A stretch of DNA of 40,712 nt from IMG/VR virus record IMGVR_UViG_3300046535_001514, positions 1-40,712 of that record; one strand, written 5' to 3'. This DNA comes from a virus. The translations under genes were made by a program, and so were the position numbers. Below are positions 5,548-11,474 of this stretch, in pieces. The stretch's first letter is position 1, and each line of letters begins with the position of its first letter. The notes beneath the pieces are model-generated. The model did not search any database. It was given only the letters and a program-made list of their open reading frames with translations, and was not told the origin of the DNA.

Positions 5548-5969
5548 GTATACGTTAATACACCCGAGGAAGGTGCAAACATCCCCGAAATCCCGCAGCA
5601 TGAATTACAAACAAAAATCCTTCTTGATTTTCCCGCTAAATTCAGATATAGCCCATTACATTCTTTCGCTCGATCACCACATTTGCCGCAGATTTTTCCT
5701 AGCACTTCATCCTTATTTTCTTCTCGAGCAATCGAGTGATTAGCTCTGCGTTCTTCAGCTTCTTTTTTTGCATTCGGATTTCTTATCCACTGGTTAGAGC
5801 GATCAAACTCCTTCAGCTCATCAGAATCAACAGCCCACCCAGTACCATGCTTCCTAGCTACAATTCTCCCCTTCCTGCATAAAGCCCTCACAGTTACTGG
5901 ACTCATAGGATATCCTGTTTTTTTAGCTATTAATTCTGCCGCTTCTTTTGTTGTCAGAGCTCTCGTCAT
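5541..5969 (-). CDS. HTH plus zinc-ribbon DNA-binding protein
   Basis: A 142-residue protein. The N-terminal 55 residues fit a MerR/excisionase-type winged helix: LTTKEAAELIAKKTGYPMSP then TVRALCRKGRIVARKHGTGW. A charged linker follows. The C-terminal part has a zinc ribbon built from C94-x-x-C97, C104 and C121-x-x-C124/C125. This is a plausible transcription regulator and one candidate for binding the ATCGCTGGCGAT operator upstream of its own operon (inference). Its TGA is formed by the 5' end of the tRNA-Asn gene. Confidence 0.75.
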   Translation of the reverse strand: MTRALTTKEAAELIAKKTGYPMSPVTVRALCRKGRIVARKHGTGWAVDSDELKEFDRSNQWIRNPNAKKEAEERRANHSIAREENKDEVLGKICGKCGDRAKECNGLYLNLAGKSRRIFVCNSCCGISGMFAPSSGVLTYTP

Positions 5970-5972
5970 TGT

Positions 5973-6752
5973 TTATTCTTTCTTTTTTATGACTTTATCA
6001 ATAATGGCGCAAACTTTTGAATGTGACCCCGGCAACATAACCCAATATGGAAATTCTTTAACATCACAATTTATTTTCGTAATCCTTGCCTCGACATAGA
6101 CCGTATCGCCCACCTTGAATTTTGGTTCTTCAAACGGATTTACATCCACATCAGGGAAAGTGAAGCGCATCTTACCTGAGATACCATCACCACCTCCGCT
6201 TAACCCCCCACTGCAGACTTTGACTTTGAATTCTGGCTCAGGTTTCTTCTCTTCTTCAGGCTTCACAAGCTCAAGACAAGATGTGTCTATGTATTTAGGT
6301 CCGTCACAAAAATCAACCACGATATACGCAGGTAATCCTGATTCTCTGCCGCTCATTACTATCCCTATCCCGAACCTACCTTTAACCCTAACTCTGTCGC
6401 CTGCTTTGAATTTTTGCTCAGGTTTCTTCTCAGACTCTACCTTTTTTAGATCATCTGCATTAAAAGACACGGCAATCAGAGGAAGTTCTGCATTCCAATC
6501 CCATGGCTTGGCTACGATTTCAATGTTATCTTTTTTAACATCAACTATTATCCACATCTGCCCATACTTGTCCTTTACTTTGTCGCGAACTTTGAAATCA
6601 TGCTCGGGTTTTACAAGTTCCAGATTATCTGTTTTTTTCAGAAAAGGCACTCCATATACCGCGCAAAATTCCTCATGAAAACAACATATTACACCTTCTC
6701 TTCCCAGGTATTGACCATATTTTACTCTAACTTTGTCGCCTACTTTGAACAT
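5973..6752 (-). CDS. Multi-domain KOW/SH3-like repeat protein
   Basis: A 259-residue protein built from four beta-barrel modules, each opened by a variant of FKVGDKVRVK: near residues 2 (FKVGDKVRVKYGQ), 53 (FKVRDKVKDKYGQ), 113 (FKAGDRVRVKGRFGIG) and 212 (FKVGDTVYVEARI). Linkers are rich in Lys, Glu and Pro (VKPEEEKKPEPEF). Such barrels commonly bind RNA, ribosomes or RNA polymerase (KOW, NusG-like) or act as adaptors. The start at 6752 is preceded by GGGGAG; a start at 6767 is possible but lies further inside the upstream gene. Exact partner unknown. Confidence 0.7.
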   Translation of the reverse strand: MFKVGDKVRVKYGQYLGREGVICCFHEEFCAVYGVPFLKKTDNLELVKPEHDFKVRDKVKDKYGQMWIIVDVKKDNIEIVAKPWDWNAELPLIAVSFNADDLKKVESEKKPEQKFKAGDRVRVKGRFGIGIVMSGRESGLPAYIVVDFCDGPKYIDTSCLELVKPEEEKKPEPEFKVKVCSGGLSGGGDGISGKMRFTFPDVDVNPFEEPKFKVGDTVYVEARITKINCDVKEFPYWVMLPGSHSKVCAIIDKVIKKKE

Positions 6753-6922
6753 AATTTTGCTCCCCATTGTTTTAATTGATCTGCATCAAACGAAAAATCA
6801 TCCCAATCTCCCTTGATTCTATAATAAGTTTTTTCAGAATCCTTTCCGCTCGTAGGCATACTTTTAACATCTATTCCTTCCATCTCAACGATAATTTTAT
6901 CTCCTACTTTAAATTTAGTCAT
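6740..6922 (-). CDS. Single-module KOW/SH3-like protein
   Basis: A 60-residue protein starting MTKFKVGDKIIVEMEG, the same opening as each module of the larger downstream protein. The start at 6922 is favoured, because four extra N-terminal codons would be only a frame-shifted Lys run from the upstream gene. It ends WGAKLCSK. It overlaps both neighbours by a few bases. Probably a free-standing version of the repeat module. Ligand unknown. Confidence 0.65.
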   Translation of the reverse strand: MTKFKVGDKIIVEMEGIDVKSMPTSGKDSEKTYYRIKGDWDDFSFDADQLKQWGAKLCSK

Positions 6923-7100
6923 TTTCTTCTTCAACCTCTTCTAGTCCAAATTTAGTCCACCACGTTACGCTGCCGTTGCCCATATGAACAGCGTACAGCT
7001 CTGCGGATCCTGGTGTACGTTTATTCTCAATTATACAGGTCACGTAACCATAGCTACCATCGCTTGTTTTTACCTTGTCTTCAATCTCAAATATTGCCAT
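6915..7100 (-). CDS. Single-module KOW/SH3-like protein
   Basis: A 61-residue protein. FEIEDKVKTSDGSYGYVTCI is a typical first hairpin of a KOW/SH3 barrel, followed by YAVHMGNGSVTWW and an acidic tail (LEEVEEEND). The preceding bases include TAGGAG. It is the first intact coding gene of the leftward accessory operon, directly after the rtcB remnant. Function by analogy only: RNA, ribosome or RNA polymerase contact. Confidence 0.68.
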   Translation of the reverse strand: MAIFEIEDKVKTSDGSYGYVTCIIENKRTPGSAELYAVHMGNGSVTWWTKFGLEEVEEEND

Positions 7101-7124
7101 TTTTTCTCCTATTGATATTAATAA

Positions 7125-7386
7125 TCAACCTTTAATGCATAGAATCTGTTTTAGTGTCGCCACAGGCTTAACCAAATCTTTCTGAGCATTCATTACAGAA
7201 TCAATTGATTTGTATGATTCTGGTATTTCATCTATGAAAGACGATCCTTTTTGGCATCAAAGCCACCCATTTGTAAATAAATGGCAATGAAGACAAGTTA
7301 ACCGCTTGTTGTATTGCCTGGTGTTCTATGTTAACACCATCATCCCAGACTTTAATTGGGTGTGTTACACCGTCCAAAACTCTCAT
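7125..7386 (-). pseudogene. rtcB: rtcB RNA-ligase remnant with internal deletion
   Basis: The first 44 codons read as the start of RtcB: VKVWDDGVNIEHQAIQQAVN then LSSLPFIYKWVALMP, the segment that in intact RtcB leads into the metal-binding DVH motif. There the frame ends in RIVFHR-stop. In another frame the sequence continues as the RtcB C-terminus: IDEIPESYKSIDSVMNAQKD, then LVKPVATLKQILCIKG-stop. More than 300 codons carrying all catalytic cysteine and histidine residues are missing. Both ends are still very recognisable, so the deletion looks recent. It lies directly behind the strong promoter at 7558. Confidence 0.85.
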
Positions 7387-7529
7387 TTTTCACCAAGGAT
7401 CTACGTTGATTAAGTGCTTGCTATGCCATCACGCCGAGCGTTTGTGAGGACACCAATTAGACATCGAATGTGCGCATGCTTCCGACGGTTACCAGATTGG
7501 TGAGAGATTCTCTCTTCACAAGCATGAGC
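7387..7529 (-). other. Leader between leftward promoter and rtcB remnant
   Basis: About 135 bases of expected 5' untranslated RNA on the minus strand. CACCAAT (about 7507-7501) and ATTGGTG (about 7459-7453) can pair, and a second TTGGTG lies near the rtcB start. Only very short frames are present. It may be the leader of the former rtcB gene or the remains of another gene. No known riboswitch pattern recognised. Confidence 0.35.
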
Positions 7530-7558
7530 ATCATAATCGCTGGCGATCGTCATGTCAA
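7530..7558 (-). promoter_or_regulatory. Leftward early promoter with palindrome in the spacer
   Basis: On the minus strand, a perfect -35 TTGACA (7558-7553), a 17-bp spacer and -10 TATGAT (7535-7530). The spacer contains the palindrome ATCGCCAGCGAT (7547-7536). The 29-bp element matches the rightward promoter at 12095-12123 at 23 positions, including both hexamer positions and the palindrome. A repressor bound to the palindrome would block RNA polymerase directly. It drives the accessory operon that ends at 3574. Confidence 0.8.
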
Positions 7559-7599
7559 CAGATTTATGCTACGATGATTTCTTTAATCGAGAGGTTACG

Positions 7600-7734
7600 A
7601 TGACAGACGAAGAGAAAGCGATCGACAAAGAACTGCTTGACATTTTTAGAGAAATGGGAAGAAAGATGAAAAGCCTTGAGCCTGAGCTGAGAGCGTTGGT
7701 GTATGAGAACTTGGGGGATTTGTACGAAGAGTAG
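7600..7734 (+). CDS. Small acidic helical protein
   Basis: A 44-residue protein, MTDEEKAIDKELLDIFREMG onward, mostly helical and charged, ending LGDLYEE. The start at 7600 follows GAGAGG. An in-frame ATG at 7552 overlaps the leftward promoter and has no ribosome site. The gene is alone on the plus strand between two leftward transcription units. An extended -10-like TGCTACGAT lies around 7566-7574, without a convincing -35. Unknown function, moderate certainty because of size. Confidence 0.5.
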   Translation: MTDEEKAIDKELLDIFREMGRKMKSLEPELRALVYENLGDLYEE

Positions 7735-7738
7735 CGGT

Positions 7739-7799
7739 GGTTGGCCGATAGCGCGTCAAGCGCCGTAAGTTCGTTCCTAGGACGAACAAACGACCAACC
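7739..7799 (+). ncRNA. Possible structured RNA or terminator-like element
   Basis: GGTTGG (7739-7744) can pair with CCAACC (7794-7799) and enclose two hairpins: GCGC/GCGC with loop GTCAA (7751-7763), and GTTCGT/ACGAAC with a 7-base loop (7769-7787). This makes a compact three-way junction of about 61 nt right after the small rightward gene. It is not a tRNA, because there is no T arm and no conserved D or T loop bases. The bases after it (7801-7905) hold another small hairpin, GGTG/CACC, and no gene. Confidence 0.4.
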
Positions 7800-7905
7800 G
7801 TGGTGTTGGGCACCGGGTCAATTCCCAGAACACTCTCGCGAATGCACTCTCCAAAGGACTCCCAACTCAGTGTAAGTATCGCATAATTACAAAATTAATC
7901 AATAG

Positions 7906-8394
7906 TTACGACAGGTATTCATTAACAACTTTCTCAAACTCCTCAACAGACCTAACAACTTCGCAGTGATAGCCCATGTCGAACTGCTTTGCGAAGAAGT
8001 CCTTCTGCGCTTCAGATAGCCTGCCTTTTTCCGTTTTTAGCTCAATCCAGAGGCCGTGTAACGCGCCATTGGGTATTGTCAGCAGTAAGTCAGCCACACC
8101 CGCTTTACAGCCCTCACGCTTAAGTCTGGCCGCTTCCCTGGGGTTTCTCTTGCCACCGTTCATGCTCGCAATTAAATAGTCACTTAACCGTCCATGGAAC
8201 CATCCCCCCCAATTCTGACGATACGAAGCAAGCTGAATTATCGCTTGCTGCAAGTCCGACTCTTCATGCCGTCTGACCTTTTTGGGTTTAGCAGGTAAGC
8301 GGATCAAATTTTTGGTGCTTTTGGCGGTTTTAGCCTTCAAAGCTGAAATATGCGCGTTAAGGTACATACAGTCGTCGATCCTATGGTTACCCAT
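7906..8394 (-). CDS. VRR-NUC domain nuclease
   Basis: A 162-residue protein. The C-terminal 120 residues match the VRR-NUC branch of PD-(D/E)XK nucleases: E45/E46 in an N-terminal helix (HEESDLQQAIIQLASY), GCKAGVADLLL with D102, IELKTEKGRLSEAQ with E118 and K120, and Q130. Phage members of this family are thought to cut branched DNA such as Holliday junctions during replication and packaging. The first 40 residues are basic and probably disordered. The gene stands alone beside the origin region, and an AGGG lies shortly before the ATG at 8394. Confidence 0.88.
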   Translation of the reverse strand: MGNHRIDDCMYLNAHISALKAKTAKSTKNLIRLPAKPKKVRRHEESDLQQAIIQLASYRQNWGGWFHGRLSDYLIASMNGGKRNPREAARLKREGCKAGVADLLLTIPNGALHGLWIELKTEKGRLSEAQKDFFAKQFDMGYHCEVVRSVEEFEKVVNEYLS

Positions 8395-8815
8395 CTTACC
8401 CTACTGCTACATATGCCATAGTCGAGTGGTTTGATTGTTTTTGAATTACAGGGCATATCTGTGTGATAGTTTTGGGTCAAAGTCTCAAAGTTCGCTGATT
8501 TTCAAATCTCATCAAGTTGAAATATCAACATCCAGTACTTTACCATAGTTTCTACAGGGTTGTATGTTTGCAGTTAAAAATACATAAATACTAATCTGTT
8601 ATAAATATATAAATATACCTTTGCGACAGAGCACTTTTTTTGACGAAAAAAACGCTTTTTTGAAAAAAGCTATCCACAGGTTATCCACAGGCAAATTGGT
8701 ACTTATCCACAGGTTATCCACAACTTATCCACAGGCTCTCTTTTCCAAGGGTATACCCGGATCAAATCCTTGTTTTTCTGTGTTTCTTGATTTGTTTTGG
8801 ATTGTATTTTGAGTT
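8395..8815. other. Probable replication origin: AT-rich region plus DnaA boxes
   Basis: This region codes for no convincing protein. An AT-rich stretch (about 8565-8640, with ATAAATATATAAATATACC) is followed by a cluster of DnaA boxes at 8670-8733. That is the layout of a bacterial-type origin, with a duplex-unwinding element beside an initiator-box array. No phage polymerase or helicase was found, so recruiting host DnaA and the host replisome is plausible. An inverted repeat ATATGCC (8411-8417) and GGCATAT (8452-8458) lies near the nuclease start. Confidence 0.65.
8670..8733 (+). repeat. Array of five DnaA boxes
   Basis: TTATCCACA, the high-affinity DnaA consensus, occurs perfectly at 8681-8689, 8703-8711, 8714-8722 and 8725-8733. 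A one-mismatch copy, CTATCCACA, is at 8670-8678. Start-to-start spacing is 11, 22, 11 and 11 bp, so all boxes lie on the same helical face in the same orientation. Such phasing favours cooperative loading of DnaA. Confidence 0.85.
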
Positions 8816-8851
8816 GGTGACAGTCTGTCACCGGTTACAGATAGTAACCGG
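8816..8851. promoter_or_regulatory. Two adjacent perfect palindromes beside the origin
   Basis: GGTGACAGTCTGTCACC (8816-8832) has 7-bp arms and a 3-bp centre. It overlaps by two bases a second palindrome with arms CCGGTTAC (8831-8838) and GTAACCGG (8844-8851) around AGATA. Neither is followed by a T run on either strand, so they are not typical intrinsic terminators. They sit between the DnaA boxes and the stop of a leftward gene. Candidates are binding sites for a replication or repressor protein. Confidence 0.6.
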
Positions 8852-8874
8852 ATGGCAGTACGTGTCGATTGATT

Positions 8875-9057
8875 CTATCCGTTAATTATTAATGGGGTAG
8901 TTATCCAATAGGGGTGTGTGGTTAGCAGACCATCACTATCTCTCTGTCTTGGACGACAAAATGGGCATGCGTTATTTTGCTCAGGAGTAGTCTTCTTTAG
9001 CTCATTTATAGCCTTAGAAATCAATTTTCCCAACTGTATATATTCTTCATCTGTCAT
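8875..9057 (-). CDS. Small CxxC protein of unknown function
   Basis: A 60-residue protein: a helical N-terminus (MTDEEYIQLGKLISKAINEL), then ACPFCRPRQRDSDG and an Ile/Thr-rich end. There is only one CxxC, so zinc binding would need a dimer or partner. AGGTGA lies six bases before the ATG, and a promoter is predicted at 9183-9155. It is monocistronic next to the origin, so a replication-control role is possible but unsupported. Confidence 0.6.
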   Translation of the reverse strand: MTDEEYIQLGKLISKAINELKKTTPEQNNACPFCRPRQRDSDGLLTTHPYWITTPLIING

Positions 9058-9154
9058 AAGTCACCTAGGTTTTGGCGTCAATGCAAGATCAACGCCAATG
9101 GCCGCGCGTTCACTTGATGGACGATCTGCTTAATATTCGCATTCGCGGCACCGG

Positions 9155-9183
9155 AATTTACTATATTGTAGCGTATGTGTCAA
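9155..9183 (-). promoter_or_regulatory. Leftward promoter next to the 23-bp repeats
   Basis: On the minus strand, a perfect -35 TTGACA (9183-9178), a 17-bp spacer and -10 TAAATT (9160-9155). It points to the small gene starting at 9057. The -35 box abuts the first of three TTGAYTACA repeats (9184-9192), so a protein bound there would affect this promoter. Confidence 0.5.
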
Positions 9184-9238
9184 TTGATTACACGCTGACC
9201 AGACTTTTGACTACATAACTTCCCGCCAATTGACTACA
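9184..9238 (+). repeat. Three TTGAYTACA repeats at exact 23-bp period
   Basis: TTGATTACA at 9184-9192, then TTGACTACA at 9207-9215 and again at 9230-9238. The intervening 14 bases are not conserved, so the signal is the repeated 9-mer at constant spacing. The array lies between a leftward and a rightward transcription unit. Weaker copies (7 of 9) may follow at 9254 and 9263. It is likely a multi-site operator or iteron-like array. Rightward -10 candidates such as TAAAAT at 9259-9264 are poorly spaced from the TTGACT boxes. The rest of 9058-9299 holds no gene. Confidence 0.6.
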
Positions 9239-9299
9239 GACTTATTCGATGGATGGACTAAAATGGCTACATCGATAACACAAAGGGAGATTCAGAGAT

Positions 9300-9716
9300 G
9301 TGACAACTTTAGGAGGTAAGCCTTTTATACCTTTTAAAGCCGGTATTTATCCATTCAAAGTAGTAAAAGCAGTCTGGGCAGTAAGCAAAGCATCTGGGGA
9401 ACCGATGATAGTGATTACTCTTGAGCTTGTCAGAGACTATCAGACGTACATTGTAACCGACTATATGACTCTTTTGTATATCGAACGGGTCGAGGAATTT
9501 TTTAAAGCAACGGGGAAGAGGGTTGCGTCAAAAATCAGGCATATGCAGCCACACTGGTTTGATGGTACGTCCGGTTTTGTGAGCGCAGGAACTTTGATTT
9601 ACAATCAGAGAGTTAGACCGAAAATTTTAAATTACTTACTACCAAAGGAGAGCAAAAATGTCAAAAGAAGTAAACGAAGCAATAAAAAAGTTAAGGCAAT
9701 TAAATGCCAATATTGA
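9300..9716 (+). CDS. Possible single-stranded-DNA-binding protein (DUF669-like)
   Basis: A 138-residue protein starting with GTG at 9300 behind AAGGGAG. An ATG two bases earlier is followed at once by TGA. The pattern AGIYPFKVVKAVWAVSKASG then EPMIVITLELV and a helix EEFFKATGKRVASK fits the DUF669 type of phage ssDNA-binding-like proteins, normally found with RecT or helicase genes, as here. The C-terminal 23 residues are very basic. They are encoded in a 59-bp overlap with the next gene, and the true protein might end in a shorter form in relatives. Confidence 0.6.
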   Translation: MTTLGGKPFIPFKAGIYPFKVVKAVWAVSKASGEPMIVITLELVRDYQTYIVTDYMTLLYIERVEEFFKATGKRVASKIRHMQPHWFDGTSGFVSAGTLIYNQRVRPKILNYLLPKESKNVKRSKRSNKKVKAIKCQY

Positions 9717-9939
9717 TGCAGGTAAAAAGCGTGCATCAGATTCACTGGCGACTCTTGAAGTGTCAAACCCTGAGCTTAGGAAAGCTATCATTCCCTTATA
9801 TGATCTTCTTTGCCATATAGATCAAATGTATGCTTTTAAAACAGAGATCCTTAACCGCTGTTATGCTAAGTTACACGATACAATCATGGCGGAGGAATGT
9901 GACTGCCATCATTGTACATCAATGAAAGTCAAACACTAG
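9658..9939 (+). CDS. Small helical protein with C-terminal Cys/His motif
   Basis: A 93-residue protein with an excellent ribosome site (AAAGGAG, then ATG at 9658). It is helical throughout (EVNEAIKKLRQLNANIDAGK), ending ECDCHHCTSMKVKH, a CxCHHC cluster that could hold zinc. Placement between the possible ssDNA-binding gene and the RecT-like gene suggests a replication or recombination accessory. No family recognised. Confidence 0.7.
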   Translation: MSKEVNEAIKKLRQLNANIDAGKKRASDSLATLEVSNPELRKAIIPLYDLLCHIDQMYAFKTEILNRCYAKLHDTIMAEECDCHHCTSMKVKH

Positions 9940-9949
9940 GATTATCACT

Positions 9950-10186
9950 ATGGAAAATGACACAAAAATCTGTCGAGAGTTTTATAAAGAAGTCGATATC
10001 AGAAATGCCAGGCATTACAAGCTCGGTGACAAAGTTGATTTGACGGGCATCGTTTGTAGAGAGCCGGATTTACTCTCTGGCAAAATACCTATTCTTATTG
10101 ATGATGTTAATAGCCCATCTGAGTGCGCAATGCCTATTGAGATTCATGTTTTATCAAACCACGTAACTAAAATAAACGGAGATTAA
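9950..10186 (+). CDS. Small beta-rich protein with a LGDKV opening
   Basis: A 78-residue protein starting 10 bp after the previous stop. The core HYKLGDKVDLTGIVCREPDL resembles the first strands of the KOW/SH3-like barrels encoded elsewhere in this phage, though the rest (IPILIDDVNSPSECAMPIEI) also suits an OB-like barrel. It sits directly before the RecT-like gene, with 1 bp between stop and ATG. Unknown function. Confidence 0.7.
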   Translation: MENDTKICREFYKEVDIRNARHYKLGDKVDLTGIVCREPDLLSGKIPILIDDVNSPSECAMPIEIHVLSNHVTKINGD

Positions 10187-10187
10187 A

Positions 10188-11051
10188 ATGGAACAAAAGC
10201 CAAATATACAAGAACTTCAAGCACTTTCTAAATTTTACGTTGATAGCAAGTACTTTAGTGACATAACGACGTCTCAGGTTATCGTTAAAATACTGGCTGG
10301 ACGAGAGTTGGGAATAGACACTTTCAGCAGTGTCCGCGGAATCCATGTGATAAAAGGTAACACTATTTTAAGTGCTTCCATGATCTCACAGCTTGTGGCT
10401 AATAGCCCACGCTATGGCTACAAGGTTTTATACTCTGATGATGTGAAATGTGAAATACAATTTTTTGAAAATAACCAGAAATCCGGTATAGCTTCATTTA
10501 CACTCGAAGAAGCCAAAAGAGCAGAACTTACAAGCAACCCATGCTGGAGGAAATATCCATCAGATATGCTTTTTGCTCGCGCCATGTCGCGGGGTGCTAA
10601 GCGATATGCGGCGGGAATCTTTGGCGCAACTGGTGTATATACTCATGAAGAAATGGGCATGGATGTTGATGAGGATGGTTGTATAATTGATGTTAAGGCC
10701 GATCGAGTCACCAGAAATGAGGCAGGAGCCTTAGTAAATCCTTCTACCCCACTCCTACATGAGCTTGTCATGGACGTAAAGGCATGCGTTGAGGATGCTC
10801 GTCGTAAAGGCGCATGCAGTGACCAGCTAATCCAGCATATCTTCGCAAAGGAAGGCATTGAAGACTGGCCGGAGCTTAAACCCGCTCGGGCGAAGGTTTG
10901 GATAAATTATATACAGGGTCGCGTCAAGAAGTTTGAAGATGAAGAGATGCTCAAAGAAGCCACGAAGAGCATACAGGAAACTAAGGACATCATCGAAGGT
11001 GAATTCGGAAATGTCGAAGTCTTATCAGTTACCCAACAAGAGGGGGTGTAA
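10188..11051 (+). CDS. RecT-like single-strand annealing protein
   Basis: A 287-residue protein. The N-terminal part ELQALSKFYVDSKYFSDITT onward, with ILAGRELGIDTFSSVRGIHV, is the pattern seen in RecT-type phage annealases that begin with a substrate-selection helix. The centre, FTLEEAKRAELTSNPCWRKY then PSDMLFARAMSRGAKRY and GVYTHEEMG, is the best diagnostic block. The C-terminus is acidic and helical, as is usual. Such proteins anneal complementary single strands during recombination-dependent replication. No exonuclease partner (RecE-like) is visible; the VRR-NUC protein could contribute. Confidence 0.68.
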   Translation: MEQKPNIQELQALSKFYVDSKYFSDITTSQVIVKILAGRELGIDTFSSVRGIHVIKGNTILSASMISQLVANSPRYGYKVLYSDDVKCEIQFFENNQKSGIASFTLEEAKRAELTSNPCWRKYPSDMLFARAMSRGAKRYAAGIFGATGVYTHEEMGMDVDEDGCIIDVKADRVTRNEAGALVNPSTPLLHELVMDVKACVEDARRKGACSDQLIQHIFAKEGIEDWPELKPARAKVWINYIQGRVKKFEDEEMLKEATKSIQETKDIIEGEFGNVEVLSVTQQEGV

Positions 11052-11052
11052 A

Positions 11053-11256
11053 ATGTCTAAAGTAGTAGATTACATAAATTGCGGACTTTCGCCGCTGTGG
11101 GCTGAGCCGTACGAACCTCACCCGCGGGAAGACTGGTTTTTAAATCAAGTGGAGGAGGAATACCGTCAACGTAAGGGGATGGTGATAGAGTCTCTGGGAG
11201 ATGTACTGGCAATACGTCTTCTATCCAACCGTGATCAAAAGTCTAAGCAGGTTTAG
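11053..11256 (+). CDS. Hypothetical 67-residue protein
   Basis: Starts at 11053 after AAGAGGGGGTGTAAA. A longer frame open upstream is just a shadow inside the recombinase gene. Sequence: MSKVVDYINCGLSPLWAEPY, then a helix with EEEYRQRKG and a basic end. It may be a small DNA-processing accessory, based only on co-transcription with the RecT-like gene. No motif recognised. Confidence 0.65.
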   Translation: MSKVVDYINCGLSPLWAEPYEPHPREDWFLNQVEEEYRQRKGMVIESLGDVLAIRLLSNRDQKSKQV

Positions 11257-11284
11257 AATGAAAACTAATCAAAGGAGTGATTTG

Positions 11285-11473
11285 ATGGAAAAGCAGGAGT
11301 TAATGAAGTTTGACCCAGATGTTTTGGTCTCTGAATTTCTGAATGGCGAAGGTCGAAATAAGATTCTCCGCTTGGATAGAATAGAGACACTTTATAAGGC
11401 TAACCCGAGTGATTTGGAATTTAAACGATTCTATAATTCGGTTAGAAAATCTTTTAAACTAAACGAGGTATGA
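11285..11473 (+). CDS. Hypothetical helical protein
   Basis: A 62-residue protein with its start at 11285, chosen because AAAGGAGTGATTTG precedes it. In-frame ATGs at 11201 and 11258 lie in or beside the previous gene with poorer sites. Charged and helical: FLNGEGRNKILRLDRIETLY then FKRFYNSVRKSFKL. The next gene starts 1 bp after its stop. Unknown function. Confidence 0.62.
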   Translation: MEKQELMKFDPDVLVSEFLNGEGRNKILRLDRIETLYKANPSDLEFKRFYNSVRKSFKLNEV

Positions 11474-11474
11474 T

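Noticed and set aside
7739-7830. Suppressor-like tRNA (a 7-base hairpin loop contains CTA)
   Set aside because: There is no T arm in place, no conserved D or T loop bases, C instead of U at position 33, and the closing stem ends immediately after the second hairpin.
8670-8733. CRISPR-like short repeats
   Set aside because: The repeat unit is only 9 bp, at 11-bp spacing, with no unique spacers of CRISPR size. It is a perfect DnaA-box consensus array.
8621-8812. A 63-codon rightward open frame through the DnaA-box region
   Set aside because: Its sequence is dominated by the translated repeat (HRLST copies), it has no ribosome site, and the repeats themselves explain the open frame.
8816-8851. 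Intrinsic terminator for the leftward gene at 8875-9057
   Set aside because: The palindromes can form hairpins, but no T run follows on the minus strand, so they were kept as operator-like sites instead.
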